Notes under the pieces: generated by a model
Told to the model about the DNA's origin: nothing
The model's database searches: none
Seen by the model: only the letters and a program-made list of their open reading frames with translations
Program-made: the position numbers and the translations under genes
Assembly (NCBI GenBank): GCA_003290165.1
Contig: QNQO01006982.1
Coordinates: forward strand, 186,001 to 250,000
From: Berberis thunbergii
Lineage: Eukaryota > Streptophyta > Magnoliopsida > Ranunculales > Berberidaceae
Length of the DNA: 64,000 nucleotides
Direction: 5' to 3'
In this document: positions 47,638 to 58,997 of the stretch, piece after piece
Numbering within the stretch: position 1 is the stretch's first letter
Layout of the letters: every line of letters starts with the position of its first letter

Positions 47638-48024
47638 ACTAGGAAACAAATATCGGAATATAGGTCGTGCATAAAAACTCTCCTGCATGGACTACACTCC
47701 ACAAAGAAAAAATTCCCTTACAAATATCATAATACAAGTCGTGTATGGAAATTCTCCTGCATGGACGAGGAAATGATCTTTAAACAAATATCTTTCCTTA
47801 AACCACGTCACCAAATGCATAGTTGAACAAGGACTCTCGCATGATAAATAGGGCACAAGGTTGAGGAACTAAGGTACGCTATAGAACCCAATATTAAACA
47901 TTACACATTTCTCAAGCCTTGTCTGACTTAAGCATCAGAGTGTCATCGGCCGCCACAACAGTGGTCTTTGGCCCACGTGTATTACTTGTGCAGATCAAGG
48001 TCAAGGAGAACGAAAACTGATCCA
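47638..48024 (+). repeat. 3' LTR of element B, right part
   Basis: The LTR resumes with ACTAGGAAACAAATATCG and runs through CTCAAGCCTTGTCTGACTTA and the TGTCATCGGCCGCCACAACA phrase to about GATCCA. It matches the second half of the element A LTRs. The exact end is uncertain because the last 20 bases differ. Confidence 0.75.
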
Positions 48025-48705
48025 TTAGTAACTATTCTAATTCCTATTTGGAATTCAAGGAATAACATTATCTTTAATGGTAAGAAATTTCACCTTGAGA
48101 AGACATTGAAAGAGATCAGAAGAAAATCCCCATGGTGGAAAAGTCGGTTTCACTTAGTACAGCAGGATCGAATCATGCAGGAAAGTGAGCCCAGATTGAA
48201 CATGGAAGTGTCTAATCTTAATCCATCATCATGGATTATAATGCAAGTTGTATGGATCACATGCATTCACAACTTGTGTTATCTATTACTATATCATATC
48301 ATGCACTGATAGATAGAATCTATGAATTATGTTTTGTATCAAACAAGGTTCAACAGGAAGACAGATATGCAGCAGCTAGGGCTATGGACCTGATTGTGCA
48401 TCAATATCAGGCGAGGAACCACATCAAATTTTCCGTAATCTCCTCAAGTATCTTTTTGGAAAACATCATGGCTTCAATGAACACAGAATTGGAGCAGGAA
48501 GAATAAGTTAGTGTGGAGTCCAGCAGCAAAGTAATCAAGAACTTCAGGGTCTCGTTAACAGCTTCTTTTGCTTAAGGAAACACTACATGCTTGTAAAACA
48601 AATATGTACTCCTTTGCCAATGAACTCTGTAAGAGGACGGAGCTTTTTGTAATTGTGCACTATTTAATATATATTATCTACCTATAACAAAAATAAATCT
48701 AAAAA
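48025..48705 (+). pseudogene. LINE ORF2 fragment, right part and 3' tail
   Basis: Immediately after element B the frame reads ILIPIWNSRNNIIFNGKKFH, the W.IW..RN...FNGK signature near the C-terminus of plant LINE ORF2. It continues the LINE broken off at 41636. A frame runs to the stop at about 48506, followed by an untranslated tail ending in an A-rich stretch (CTATAACAAAAATAAA) near 48690. Confidence 0.7.
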
Positions 48706-49784
48706 CAATGTATATATATAGGTAACTTCAGTTATCACAAGGCAACTTCGGTAATTGTAAGATACAGGTCTATTATGGAAGCAATAGATCTTGTTTGCAT
48801 GTTGAGGATTCAATGTATCATTTTGTTTCTTTCAATCATTTACTTAGTTGAGTTTTGTATTTGGTTATTTTATTGATATAAAGGTTTGGGGTCCTCACAA
48901 CACTTCAATATATATATGCACCCCTCCAAGAAAGGCTTGTTTTACATTTGAGATGTTACTCCAAAGGCCAGTACCAGAAGAACAATTTTAGTGAGGAGTT
49001 AACCAACCATTCTTATTCTGATCATGCTTGGCTTTAACAACTCCCATCCAACTCATTGTCATATCTACAAATCCATTTACCTGAAGGAGCAATATTTACT
49101 TTCTTGGAGGTTCAAATCCCTATGCCACCACTCTTCTTAGGAAAAGCCAACATGAAACTTTTTTTCCACCTTCCACCCTCCCCATCATTATTTGCTCCAT
49201 TTTGTTCTCAGCGGGTATGGAAAAAGAGACAAGTAATCAACTGGTATGTTTGCCAAGCCCCTCATTCTACTTGCATTAAGTTTCATCTGTATATTTCAAA
49301 AGCAAGTTTACTGTCTAGTTTTTTGTTTTCTTTTATTAGATTTTTTTCTTCATATTTCCGATCCACCCCACATTTTCCCCACAATATAAAGGCATAAAAG
49401 TTTGGGCAGTTATGGTAGGCATACAATTTTCAAAGTGGCAGCAGATCTTGTCAAAGAAACCCAATATACAACATACGAAGGTGATCCCGAGGAACCAAAT
49501 AAATTGAAGTGATTCACATGATGAAATCCTTAAGTGGATGATATGCAAGTGAAAGGGTCAAATCTTGGGCAAGTGAAACAGGTTCTAGCTAGTGGGGACA
49601 TTGGTGATCTTGGGCTTGATATGGGATTAGCTCCTACCAGTGCAGCTTTAAAGGGAAGAAGGATGTGGACATGATCAGGTTGAAATATCAGAGAAGGGCC
49701 CCTAAGAATGCAGCTAATAAGGGCAGTGAATGTGATTCTAAGCCTGAATTTATTAAGGTGATGGAAATGGCAAAGAAGGTGGGT
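48706..49784. other. Intergenic or retroelement-derived, no gene recognised
   Basis: Nothing was recognised up to about 49540. From there to 49784 a plus-strand reading with few stops (ending KVMEMAKKVG) continues across the copia insertion into LVTDKLSQMDIQNKGRKWCD at 56348, so element C interrupted an old coding-like sequence. Its identity is unknown. Confidence 0.4.
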
Positions 49785-49789
49785 GTTAG

Positions 49790-50217
49790 TGTGTGGGCAC
49801 ATATATGTGTTTAATGTGTATTGTTATCTTAAAGTATAGCCCAAATAAATTATGATCTAATATGGTTAATTGGGCTAAGGTATTAAAATGTCATGGGCTT
49901 AATGTGTAGATACACTTGAGCAATTTCTAATTTGATGAGGGACCAAATTAGAAATTGGTAAGTTGGAATAACTGATAACCCATCAGTTATAACTTCTGGG
50001 TTATGGTCCCTAGTTGAGCGGGTGTTTTATTTCTTCTGAAATTCCTTCTACAAAGAGATATACAGAAAAACATACGTTATCAACTGAAAGATCAAGATTC
50101 ATCCCTTTCTTAAAGTGCTATCATGGATCAAGGTACGCTTCCATTTTGTTCTTGTTGTTCTCTTCTCATTGATTCAATATGGAACATACAACTGTGTTTG
50201 TAGAAAATTAATCTTAT
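49790..50217 (+). repeat. 5' LTR of element C
   Basis: It begins TGTGTGGGCACATATATG and ends TTAATCTTAT, immediately followed by the primer-binding site. It contains the near-palindrome TAACTGATAACCCATCAGTT. The end is TAT rather than the usual CA. Confidence 0.85.
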
Positions 50218-50229
50218 GGTATCAGAGCC
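50217..50229 (+). promoter_or_regulatory. Primer-binding site of element C (tRNA-iMet type)
   Basis: TGGTATCAGAGCC is the standard plant copia primer-binding site complementary to the initiator methionine tRNA. Its first base overlaps the last base of the LTR. Confidence 0.9.
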
Positions 50230-51284
50230 TACTCCATAATTGATTCTTTGAAAAATTATGAAATTTGGGATGAATTTTGGGCATAAAATCAAGTTTTTTA
50301 AAAGGTTTTTTCTCACATAAAATGATTAAAAACAGAATATCAAAGATCAGAAATTGACAACAGCCATATATTTTCGGCTAACCCAACCATGATTGGGTGA
50401 GGAATCCATGATTCATCCTTCCCTATTCCCTGTTTTTCTTTCTGTTTGCAGAAATTGGGTAAGAAAGAAGGGTCATTGGTCGGGTCTTGGGCTTCTAGAT
50501 TGGTTTTTTTATAACTGTGTTGGACCCATTCTCATGGGCCACAACTTAATTGAAAGGTATTTAGGTTGTAGGGTCTAGGTCTGATAGGTTGCTGGGACAG
50601 GGTCCGATGGATCACCCTGTTCCAGTTCAGACAACCGGTCCATCCTGTTTTGGCTAATTGCACTCAGCAGAATCTGTTTGAGCCACCCTGATAATAAAAA
50701 TAAAATCAGGAAATTAAATAATGGACCTTAAATCAAGTAAATCAGGTACATTACTTAGGTCCGTTATTTATTTATTATCTTTCCCAAGGCAATTTATTTG
50801 AAATTTTTAAATTTAAATTTTTTGGGATGCATCTAATGACTTATTTAATTTGTCTAACATTTGATTGAATTAATTGAAACAAGATGTCACCAAAGTGACT
50901 TCTCTTATGTAGATTAGTTTATCGAGAATGTTAGGATATTTGTGTTTGTGAGTTCATGTGGATATTAGCCGACCCAAAGGAAAGATAATATTTGGGCGAA
51001 TTGCATACACACCTGTAATGACAAATATGTGACAATTATAAGGTTCCATGTGAATATAAGCCGATACAAAGATAAATTTATTGTTTGACAGGAGTTATTG
51101 TCAATATTTGATTACCACACCAAGAGTACCACTTACAAGTTAATATTATTGTCCAAAGGCTTGATTTTAATGTTGTGCTAGGTATCATGAGATGTATTCC
51201 ATAATTATTTGAATTTAAAGATTGTTTATTTAGATTATGATGTGAACATGCATGCTCATTAGGTTAATTCTTTGTACAACTACT
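50230..51284 (+). other. Leader of element C
   Basis: This is a one-kilobase untranslated leader between the primer-binding site and gag. The short frames in it show no family signature. Confidence 0.5.
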
Positions 51285-52075
51285 ATGTCTGCTACTTCAA
51301 TATCTGCCCATGCAAACAGTACTCTCATGCTTAATGGGACAAACTTCAAGGATTAGAAAGAAAACGTCTTAATCGTTTTTGGCTGCATGGATTTAGACCT
51401 TGAACTAAGGATAGAGCAACCCGCTACTCTTACAGCTGAAAGTTCTTCTGAAGATATGAAGAACTTTGAGAAGTGGGAACGCTCTAATCGCATGAGTCTA
51501 ATGATCATTAAGCGCGGCATTCCGGAAGCCTTTATAGGCGCAATATCTGAAGGGGTAACTAAGGCCAGTGATTTCCTTGCTGGAATTGAAAAACGTTTTG
51601 CAAAAAACGATAAGGCAGAAACAAACATGCTTTTAGCTAGCTTGATTTCAATGAAGTACAAAGGCAAGGGAAACATAAGGAAATGCATCATGGAGATGTC
51701 TCACATTGCTTCCAAACTTAAAGCACTAAAGCTCGAGTTGTCTGCTCGTGCATTTAGTAATCATATCTCTTCCTGCACATTTCAGTCAATTTAAGGTCAG
51801 TTATAACTGTCAAAAGGAGAAATTGACTCTTCATGAGCTCATTTCATATTGTGTGCAAGAAGAGTAAAGGTTGAAGCAAGAGAGATTTGAAAGTACTCAT
51901 CTGGCAAGTACTTCTAAGGATAAGGGCAAGAAAATAAAGAAAAATGAAGCTACTAAGGGTCCAGAAAAAAAAAGAAACCTAAGGAAAATCAAGGATGTTT
52001 CTTTTGTGAAAAGCTAGGATGTGTAAAGAAGAATGTAGTCAGTATCATGCTTGGTGTGCCAAGAAAGGTACATTC
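51285..52075 (+). pseudogene. copia gag remnant of element C
   Basis: The reading opens at an ATG with MSATSISAHANSTLMLNGTN and meets a stop at the next conserved position (a Trp codon changed to TAG). It continues as a 135-codon frame with copia gag (UBN2-type) features: KWERSNRMSLMIIKRGIPEA and RFAKNDKAETNMLL. A degenerate zinc knuckle, CFFCEKLGC, lies near 52000. Confidence 0.8.
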
Positions 52076-52119
52076 TTTACTTTGGTCTGTTCTGAGGTTA
52101 ATTTAGCTTCAGTATCTAG

Positions 52120-53623
52120 AAACACTCAGTGGTTAGATTCTGATGCTACCACTCACATAAGTTTTTCTATGCAGGGTTGCCTGAGCTATTAAAAGCCAAA
52201 TGATGTTGAAAGATACATTTTTGTGGGCGATGGAAAATCGGTGGATGTTGAGGCAATAGGGCATTTTAGGTTATTGTTGAGAACGGGTTTTGGATTTGAA
52301 AGACACTTTTGTTGTACCGTCCTTTAGATGGAATTTGGTTTCTGTTTCTTTATTGGAAACAATCAGTTTAGTCTTTCATTAAATTCAAATATTGTTGGTA
52401 CTGGTTCATTAAGTATATTTGATAACCTATATTTGTTTGATACTATTGCATCATATAATGAAACCTTGCATGTGGATTCACGGGGTACTAAACGCAAGCT
52501 AAACAAAGAAAATTCAGCAAAATTATGGCACAAGCATTTGGGTCATATATCCAAATCTAGAATTGAACGACTTGTGTCAAAAGGCATTTTGGATTCACTT
52601 GACTTTACAGACTTAGATGTTTGTGTTGAGTGCATCAAGGGAAAACAGACCAAACAAAAGAGATTAGGTGATAATAGATCTTCAGACGTCTTAGAATTGA
52701 TACATACGGATATCTGTGGACCATTCCCTACGACTTCTTAGAATGGTCAATGATATTTTATATCATTCATAGACGACTACTCACATTATGGGTACATTGA
52801 TCTCATTCATGAGAAATCAAAGTCACTGAATGTATTCAAGTCTTTCAAACCTGAAGTTGAAAACCAACTCAGTAAGAAAATTAAGTGCGTTAGATCTGAT
52901 CGTGGTGGAGAGTACTACGGCAGATATGACCATTCAGGAGAACATCCAGGGCCATTTGCTAAATTCCTAGAGGAATGTGAAATCGTCCCACAGTACACCA
53001 TGTCAGGTTCACTTAGCACGAATGGTGTCGTTGAAAGATGAAACAGAACTCTTAAGGATATGGTAAGGAGTATGATTAGTCATTCTACCTTACTAGAATC
53101 ACTCTAGGGAGAAGCAATAAAGACAACTTATATCCTAAATAGAGTACCAACTAAAGCAGCTGCCAAGACTCCTTATGAACTTTGGATAGGCTGAAAGCCT
53201 AATTTAAAGCAGTTTCACATTTGGGGATGTCCATCTGAGGCTAGGCCTTATAGGCCAAATGAAAACAAATTGAACTCCAAGACAGTAAGCAACTACTTTA
53301 TTGGTTATTCAGAGCGATCTAGGGGCTACAAATTTTATGATCCCACAATTAGGTCTATTTTTGAAACGGGAACTGTGACATATTTTGAAGATGTTGAGTT
53401 TGGGGGGAGAAATAAAGTAAGAGACATTGTCTTTGAGGAGGAATCGGTTTCGACGCCTACTACTGTTTTTTACAATGTACATGTTTCAGTACCTGTCATT
53501 GATCATGATCAAGAAGCAGATCTGGAACCTCAACAAGACAATGTTGAACAACTCCCTTTATTGGTTATTCAGAGCGATCTAGGGGCTACAAATTTTATGA
53601 TCCCACAATTAGGTCTTTTTTAA
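52120..53623 (+). pseudogene. copia protease and integrase remnant of element C
   Basis: The protease triad appears as LDSDATTHIS, where DSGATxH is expected, so the catalytic Gly is lost. The integrase has its pre-domain (WHKHLGHISKSRIERL, then CVECIKGKQTKQ). The D,D,E core is readable as HTDICGPFP, FIDDYSHYGYI and STNGVVER, each interrupted by nearby stops. The C-terminal GY-type region FIGYSERSRGYKFYDP follows. The frame is broken at several places and then duplicated. Confidence 0.85.
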
Positions 53624-53815
53624 ACGGGAACTGCGACATTTTTTGAGGATGTTGAGTTTGGGGGGAGAAATAAGGTAAGAGACATTGTCTTTGAGGAAGA
53701 ATCAGTTTCGACTCCTACTACTGTTTTTGACAATGTACATGTTTCTATACCTGTCATTGATCAAGAAGCAGATCTTAAACCTCAACAAGACAATGTTGAA
53801 CAACTCCCTATTCAA
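53297..53815 (+). repeat. 260-bp tandem duplication inside element C
   Basis: The segment beginning TTTATTGGTTATTCAGAGCG at 53297 recurs at 53557. It carries the integrase C-terminus and linker, with the same VSTPTTVF-coding stretch in both copies. The copies differ at several bases and the second has a stop. Confidence 0.9.
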
Positions 53816-53863
53816 ATTGAAGTAAATGTTCCACAGGAATAAACTCAACAACCTCAAGGACAA

Positions 53864-54720
53864 ATGCCATTAAGGAGATCCACGAGAAAAAGAAGAAATG
53901 TTATTCTGGATGATTACATAGTTTTTCTCCAAGAACATGAGAAAAATGATGGATTGGTGGAAAATGATCTAATCAACTTCCATCAAGCCATGCAGGATTT
54001 TAACTCTCAAAAGTTGATAGATGCTATGAATGATGAGTACAAGTCTATGCAAGACAATCAAGTTTGGGATCTTGTCTCATTACCTAAAAATACAAAGCCC
54101 ATTGGTTGTAAATGGATATTCAAAACCAAGAGGGATTCAAAAGGTAATGTGGAGAGATATAAGGCTCGTCTTGTAGCCAAAGGCTTCACTCAAAAGGAAG
54201 GCATCGACTATAAAAAGACTTTATCTCCAATTTCAAAGAAAGACTTGTTTAGGACAATCATGGCACTTGTTGTGCACTTTGACCTTGAGCTACATCAGAT
54301 GGATGTTAAGACAACATTTCTCAATGGCAACATTGATGAAACAATTTATATGGTGCAACCAGAAAACTGTGTTTGGAGACCCGAAGAATATGGTTTGCAA
54401 ATTAAAAAAATCCATCTACGGGCTCAAGCAAGTTTTCCGTCAATGGTACCACAAATTTCATCAAGTAATTGTCTCATTTTGTTTCGAGACAAATGCAGTT
54501 GATAATTGTGTGTATCATAAGTTCAGTAGGAGTAAACATATCTTCTTGGTTTTGTATGTTGATGACATACTGCTTGCCACTAATAACAAAGACATGTTGC
54601 ACGAAACTAAGAGATTTCTATCAAAGAAATTTGAAATGAAAGATCTTGGTGAAGCTTCTTTTGTTTTAGGGATTCTCTCGGGGTATCATTGGATTATTGC
54701 AAAAGAGGCTATATAGAAAA
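53864..54720 (+). pseudogene. copia reverse transcriptase remnant of element C
   Basis: A 212-codon frame starts in the linker and enters the reverse transcriptase: CKWIFKTKRDSKGNVERYKA, LVAKGFTQKEGIDY, HQMDVKTTFLNGNIDETIYM. A frameshift near 54400 moves the reading to another frame. That frame contains SIYGLKQ and the intact catalytic YVDD (LVLYVDDILLA), then KFEMKDLGEASFVLGI. Confidence 0.9.
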
Positions 54721-55483
54721 TGTGCTTAAAAGATTTGGCATGCAAAATTGTAAACCAGGAGACACCTCTATAGCTAAAGGAGACAAATTTAGTCTTAAAC
54801 AATGCCCTAGGAATAAACTTGAAGTTAAAGAAATGCAAGACATTCCCTATGCACCAGTTGTTTGGAGTCTAATGTACGCTCTGGTTTGTATAGGTACAGA
54901 TATAACATTTATTGTTGGAATGCTAGGCATATATTTAGACAACCCTGGGATGGATCACTGGAAAACAGATAAATGGGTTATGAGATATTTACAAAGAACT
55001 AAGGATTACATGCTCACATACAAGAAATCAGACCAACTGGAGATCATAGGGTATTCTGATTCTGATTTTGCTGGATGCCAAGATAGTAGGAAATACACAT
55101 CAGGCTACATTTATCTGTTAGCTGGAGTAGCTATGTCCTGAAGGAGTGTCAAGCAGACACTCATAGTTGCTTCCACTATGGAAGCAAAATATGTAGCATG
55201 TTTTGAGGCATCCAATCATGGATTATGGCTGCGAAATTTTGTCATCAGACTGCGCATTAAAGTTATATATACCAACAACAACAGGAGCTCATCTAAATCA
55301 GATCATATTGACATAAAGTTCCTAGTTGTGAAAGAGAAAGTAAAGAATAAACAGATTTTCATAGAGCATATTGGGACAAACTCCATGATTGCGGATCCGC
55401 TTACTAAGGGATTACCACCCAAGGTTTTTCATGAGCACACTGCTCATATGGGTGTTATATCATTTGAGGATATTTTGGTTTAG
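54689..55483 (+). pseudogene. copia RNase H remnant of element C
   Basis: The reading continues from YIENVLKRFGMQNCKPGDTS through GYSDSDFAGCQDSRKYTSGY. After one stop it goes on through VASTMEAKYVACFEAS to the end of the polyprotein (IADPLTKGLPPKVFHEH...). These are the standard copia RNase H blocks with the catalytic Asp (YSDSDFAG) and Glu (MEAKY). A stop at 55141 interrupts it. Confidence 0.85.
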
Positions 55484-55913
55484 TGGGAGTTTGTATATTT
55501 GATTGCTCTATATTGGATTTTGGACACATTTTATGTATTTGGGTATTTTCTGCAGAAATAAAGTATTCAGTTTATTCACACTGTGGTTTATTGTGTTAAA
55601 GTTCGCTCTAAATAAAGTTTAAAGTAGGACTAGTTGGAAAAAGGCATGTTTAGATCATGTTACATGTAATTTCCATGCTATGCATCCATGATTGATCTAT
55701 GTCATTTGATTGTATGGGTATACGTGACTATTGATGAATTTAGTTACGTTAAATGTGACGAAAGTTCCTTTGATCCTATACCTGTATAGTCAATGGACAA
55801 GATTGTTTGGAAATATCTTCATATGTGATAACAAATTTTGAGCTCATTAGGTTATACACATTTTTTAAGGTGACATATGTGGCCCAAGTAGAGATTGTAG
55901 GAAAAATCCAACA

Positions 55914-56342
55914 TGTGTAGGCACACATATGTGTTTAATGTGTATTGTTATCTTAAAGTATAGCCCAAATAAATTATGATCTAATATGGTTAATTGGGCT
56001 AAGGTATTAAAATGTCATGGACTTAATGTGTAGATATACTTAAGTAATTTCTAATTTGACGAGGGACCAAATTAGAAATTGGTAAGTTGTAATAACTGAT
56101 AACCCATCAGTTATAACTTCTGAGTTATGGTCCCCAGTTGAGCGGGTGTTTTATTTCTTCTGAAATTCCCTTCTACAGAGAGATGTACAGAAAAACATAC
56201 GTTATCAACTGGAAGATCAAGACTCATCGCTTTCTTGAAGTGTTATCATGGATCAAGGTATGCTTCCGTTTTGTTCTTGTTGTTCTCTTCTCATTGATTC
56301 AATATGAAGCATACAACTGTGTCTGTAGAAAATTAATTTTAT
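55914..56342 (+). repeat. 3' LTR of element C
   Basis: It begins TGTGTAGGCACACATATG and ends TTAATTTTAT, matching the 5' LTR over its whole length. The upstream sequence AAGTAGAGATTGTAGGAAAA is the likely purine-rich primer region. Confidence 0.85.
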
Positions 56343-56347
56343 ATTAG

Positions 56348-56708
56348 CTTGGTCACTGACAAACTAAGTCAGATGGATATTCAGAATAAGGGAAGGAAGT
56401 GGTGTGACATGGTTGATTGGGCCCATCAGAGATGCAAGTCTCAAGTGCAAATGATGAGCATTCGGGTCAAATGATGAGCATTCAGGTCTGGGAGACCCTT
56501 TGGATCAATTCAAGTAGCATTGGGCTTTGATTTTGGGAAAGAGTTGTAGGACAAGGGATGTTAAACTATTAATAGAAGAGTGCCTTAGGAGGGAAGGGGG
56601 ATGACTAGAGAGACTGATGTAATTGTTGTAATCTTCGTAATCTTCTAAGATGGTCTTGTCATCTCTTGGATTCACTGTAATCTTTTGCAATGGAATATTA
56701 CCTTATGC
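56348..56708 (+). other. Right flank of element C insertion site
   Basis: The reading interrupted at 49784 continues here as LVTDKLSQMDIQNKGRKWCD. It ends in non-coding sequence that runs into an AAT microsatellite. A simple-repeat tail after a non-coding trailer is typical of some plant LINEs, so this may be the 3' end of one, but no LINE domain was seen. Confidence 0.4.

Positions 56709-56754
<46 letters not shown>
56709..56754. repeat. ATA microsatellite
   Basis: About fifteen perfect AAT/ATA triplets lie just downstream of the F-box gene's stop codon (minus-strand sense). Confidence 0.95.
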
Positions 56755-56755
<1 letters not shown>

Positions 56756-56829
56756 TAAATAAAGTAAGATTTTCATTTTGTGTGGTCGTAAGGTAACTAA
56801 AATAAGAAATGACGAGAAAGGTGAGCTAC

Positions 56830-58282
56830 CTATGTATGAATGTATGTGACTACTGCCTGTGTAGAAGCCCTTGGGAACTGCAGCAACCTTATCAACATAT
56901 CGCATGCACCATCAATGACGTGAAGATTAGGCTTTATAGTCATTGACTTCAGTGCTGGTGACTTGGCAAGAACAAATTTGATAAATTCCAATTCATTTGG
57001 GACAGCAGAAACGACTATCATCTTCACGATCTGTAGTTGATTGAACGGGCAACTTAAGAGGTGTTGAGTTAACCAAAAATCTATATCGGGCGATGCCACA
57101 CAAACTTCAAATTCCCAAAAAGCCTGCAAAAAGCAATGAAACACACAAAATTTTCATGCTTCTTTAAACTTTGAGGGGAGGGGAGGGGGTGAAAAAAAGG
57201 TAACGCACCGTGATTAGTAGTTGCTCTAAATTAGGGGAATTCATCATAAGCAAGCAGGTAACAACTGATATCTCATTCACATCTTCAAAATTGACGTGAA
57301 ATAGTTCAATCTTCTTAAGATGGTTATATTTATTGGGAAACCCATTTGGTACATAGCCTACACTCAAATACTTTACGATGGGGAAAAAGGAAAAGAAGAA
57401 ATGAGTGATCTTGTCAGTAACAATACAACCAAAATCAAATTAAGAGATAATGCTACCTTCACAAAGTAGATCTCTGCAACAAGCCTTTCAAGAACAGGTA
57501 TGTAACCAAGAGCTTTCACCATATTAGAAGTTGTAGTTTGGTCGAGGTGATCAGCAATTTCATCAGTCATGTATAAAGCTATGGATACAGTTTCTAGACG
57601 AGGGGCATTTTCAATAAAAATATCCATGAATTCACTTTCAAGACGTAAATATTTGAGGCTTGGAGCACGGACTTTAATACTTAAACTGATAGTATCAAAC
57701 GATGTGAATGTAAAACTCTCAAGAAGAGGGCTGTTTGCAATAAGATATTCAAGATCGTCACTTTCAAAGTAAGATTCCTCAAGACTGAGGTACTTGATAT
57801 TCCTAAAGCCTTTAAAATTTAATGGCCATATGAATTCACAACGGGAGAGCTCCAAATGAGTCAACTGCTGACAGTTGAACAAACAAGAAGGTATCTTATA
57901 CCACTCCTTCTCCTCCAAGTTAAGACTGAATTCCTTAATATCTTTTTGAGATAGGTATAGTATCCATTGATCTATGTCAGGGCAACTCAACATATAGGAT
58001 ATAGATAGCTTGAATTTCTGAATTGGGCCTTTGTGAAGTAAAAGAACACGGTCGACAAAATTCACTAACTTGTTCATTGAAATTGCATGGTTATTTGAAG
58101 GAATGATTATGCATTTCGTCAAACACAAGTTGTGGAATAGTGGTCCACTGATACCTCCAATTTGTCCACAAAATGCTGGTTCTCACGGCATCCCTTATTG
58201 GCAAAAAGACGAGGATAGATTCTAAAACATTCAAAGGCAAATCACTGATTATATCTTGATCTGAATCATTACCTGTCTCCAT
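56830..58282 (-). pseudogene. F-box/LRR protein (At1g13570-like), frameshifted in this sequence
   Basis: Minus-strand exons are 58282-57457, 57370-57209 and 57123-56830, with GT-AG introns in phase 0. Residues 10-56 form the F-box (ISDLPLNVLESILVFLPIRD, then AVRTSILWTNWRYQWTTIPQ), the part that would bind Skp1 in an SCF ubiquitin ligase. Leucine-rich repeats follow (FRNIKYLSLEESYFESDDLE; SPLLESFTF; APSLKYLRLE), and the end reads LLQFPRASTQAVVTYIHT, the usual C-terminus of this group. After FDE at about 58117 the frame shifts. Exon 1 is 826 bases, two short of a multiple of three, and two extra A bases in the run there would restore a protein of about 427 residues. It is therefore either a recent null allele or a sequencing error. 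The substrate is unknown. Confidence 0.85.
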
Positions 58283-58997
58283 TAAGAGCTACCTGCCTCT
58301 CTCCCTCTCTCTTCTTCTGCAACCCAACATAAACCAAACCATAATCAATTGAGTAAACAACTACAAAAACAAAAAATAAAATATTTTCAAACCATTTCCA
58401 GAAAACCCATTTCACAAGACAAGCCGATTCTTCATTGTCGAGCTAAAAATCATCAAAAAGTTTGTAACTTTTGAGGTCATTTGAAAATTCCCACTTCACA
58501 GAAACATCTTATCTTTCATTTTCATCAAATGGGTATTACAGAATCTCATTAAATCACATTCCCATTGAAGGAAAACATCAAATACTCTCCAAATTTTGCA
58601 GAAGACTTAAAAAGGGTCATTTTTTCTTCACCTAAAACATGAAATAATCAAAATGTGTTGGGAAAACAAACCTGAATTAACCAAGTAAAGAAGCCCAAAA
58701 AGAAGAAGAAGAAGAAGAGACGGTATAAGCACCTAATAGAGGAAATACAAGGGGGAAATAGTTGGCATTCGATCGATCACCAAATGTAAATGTTTCGGTG
58801 TTGGTGTTGTGGTTTTTGGTTTTCAACAGGAATGGGGGGAAAGCAAAATTGGTTCTTTATGATACGGGTGTACGACAGTAAAATCGTGCGTGCGCGCCCC
58901 CACCGAGTGAGTTGTCGGCGTATATGCACCCCTGAAATCAGTTTGCGCACCCAAAATGAATCTCAAAAAATTTCAAGTGCTAAGTTATTGTGAGTTT
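58283..58997 (-). other. F-box gene upstream region
   Basis: A CT-rich tract precedes the start codon on the minus strand (the complement of GAAGAAGAAG near 58700 and of the TCTCCCTCTCTCTTC run near 58300). This is common in plant leaders. No TATA box was assigned with confidence and no other gene is seen. Confidence 0.4.

Larger units (their letters stand above)
41637..48024 (+). mobile_element. Element B: internally deleted relative of element A
   Basis: The 5' LTR starts TGATGATATACC at 41637. It is recognisable to about 41990 and then jumps straight to sequence equivalent to element A position 10310, so the rest of the LTR and all of gag and protease are missing. The 178-bp array, antisense ORF region, purine tract and 3' LTR follow. 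The 3' LTR (46114-46383 and 47638-48024) is split by a hAT-like insertion. No target duplication was found. The element sits inside LINE ORF2 sequence. Confidence 0.8.
49790..56342 (+). mobile_element. Element C: Ty1/copia LTR retrotransposon, complete but decayed
   Basis: LTRs at 49790-50217 and 55914-56342 flank gag, protease, integrase, reverse transcriptase and RNase H in copia order. The flanks GTTAG (49785-49789) and ATTAG (56343-56347) give a 5-bp target duplication with one mismatch. Joining them restores a plausible reading across the site. The LTRs differ at about two dozen positions by eye. Stops, frameshifts and an internal duplication show it can no longer encode its proteins. 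Confidence 0.92.
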
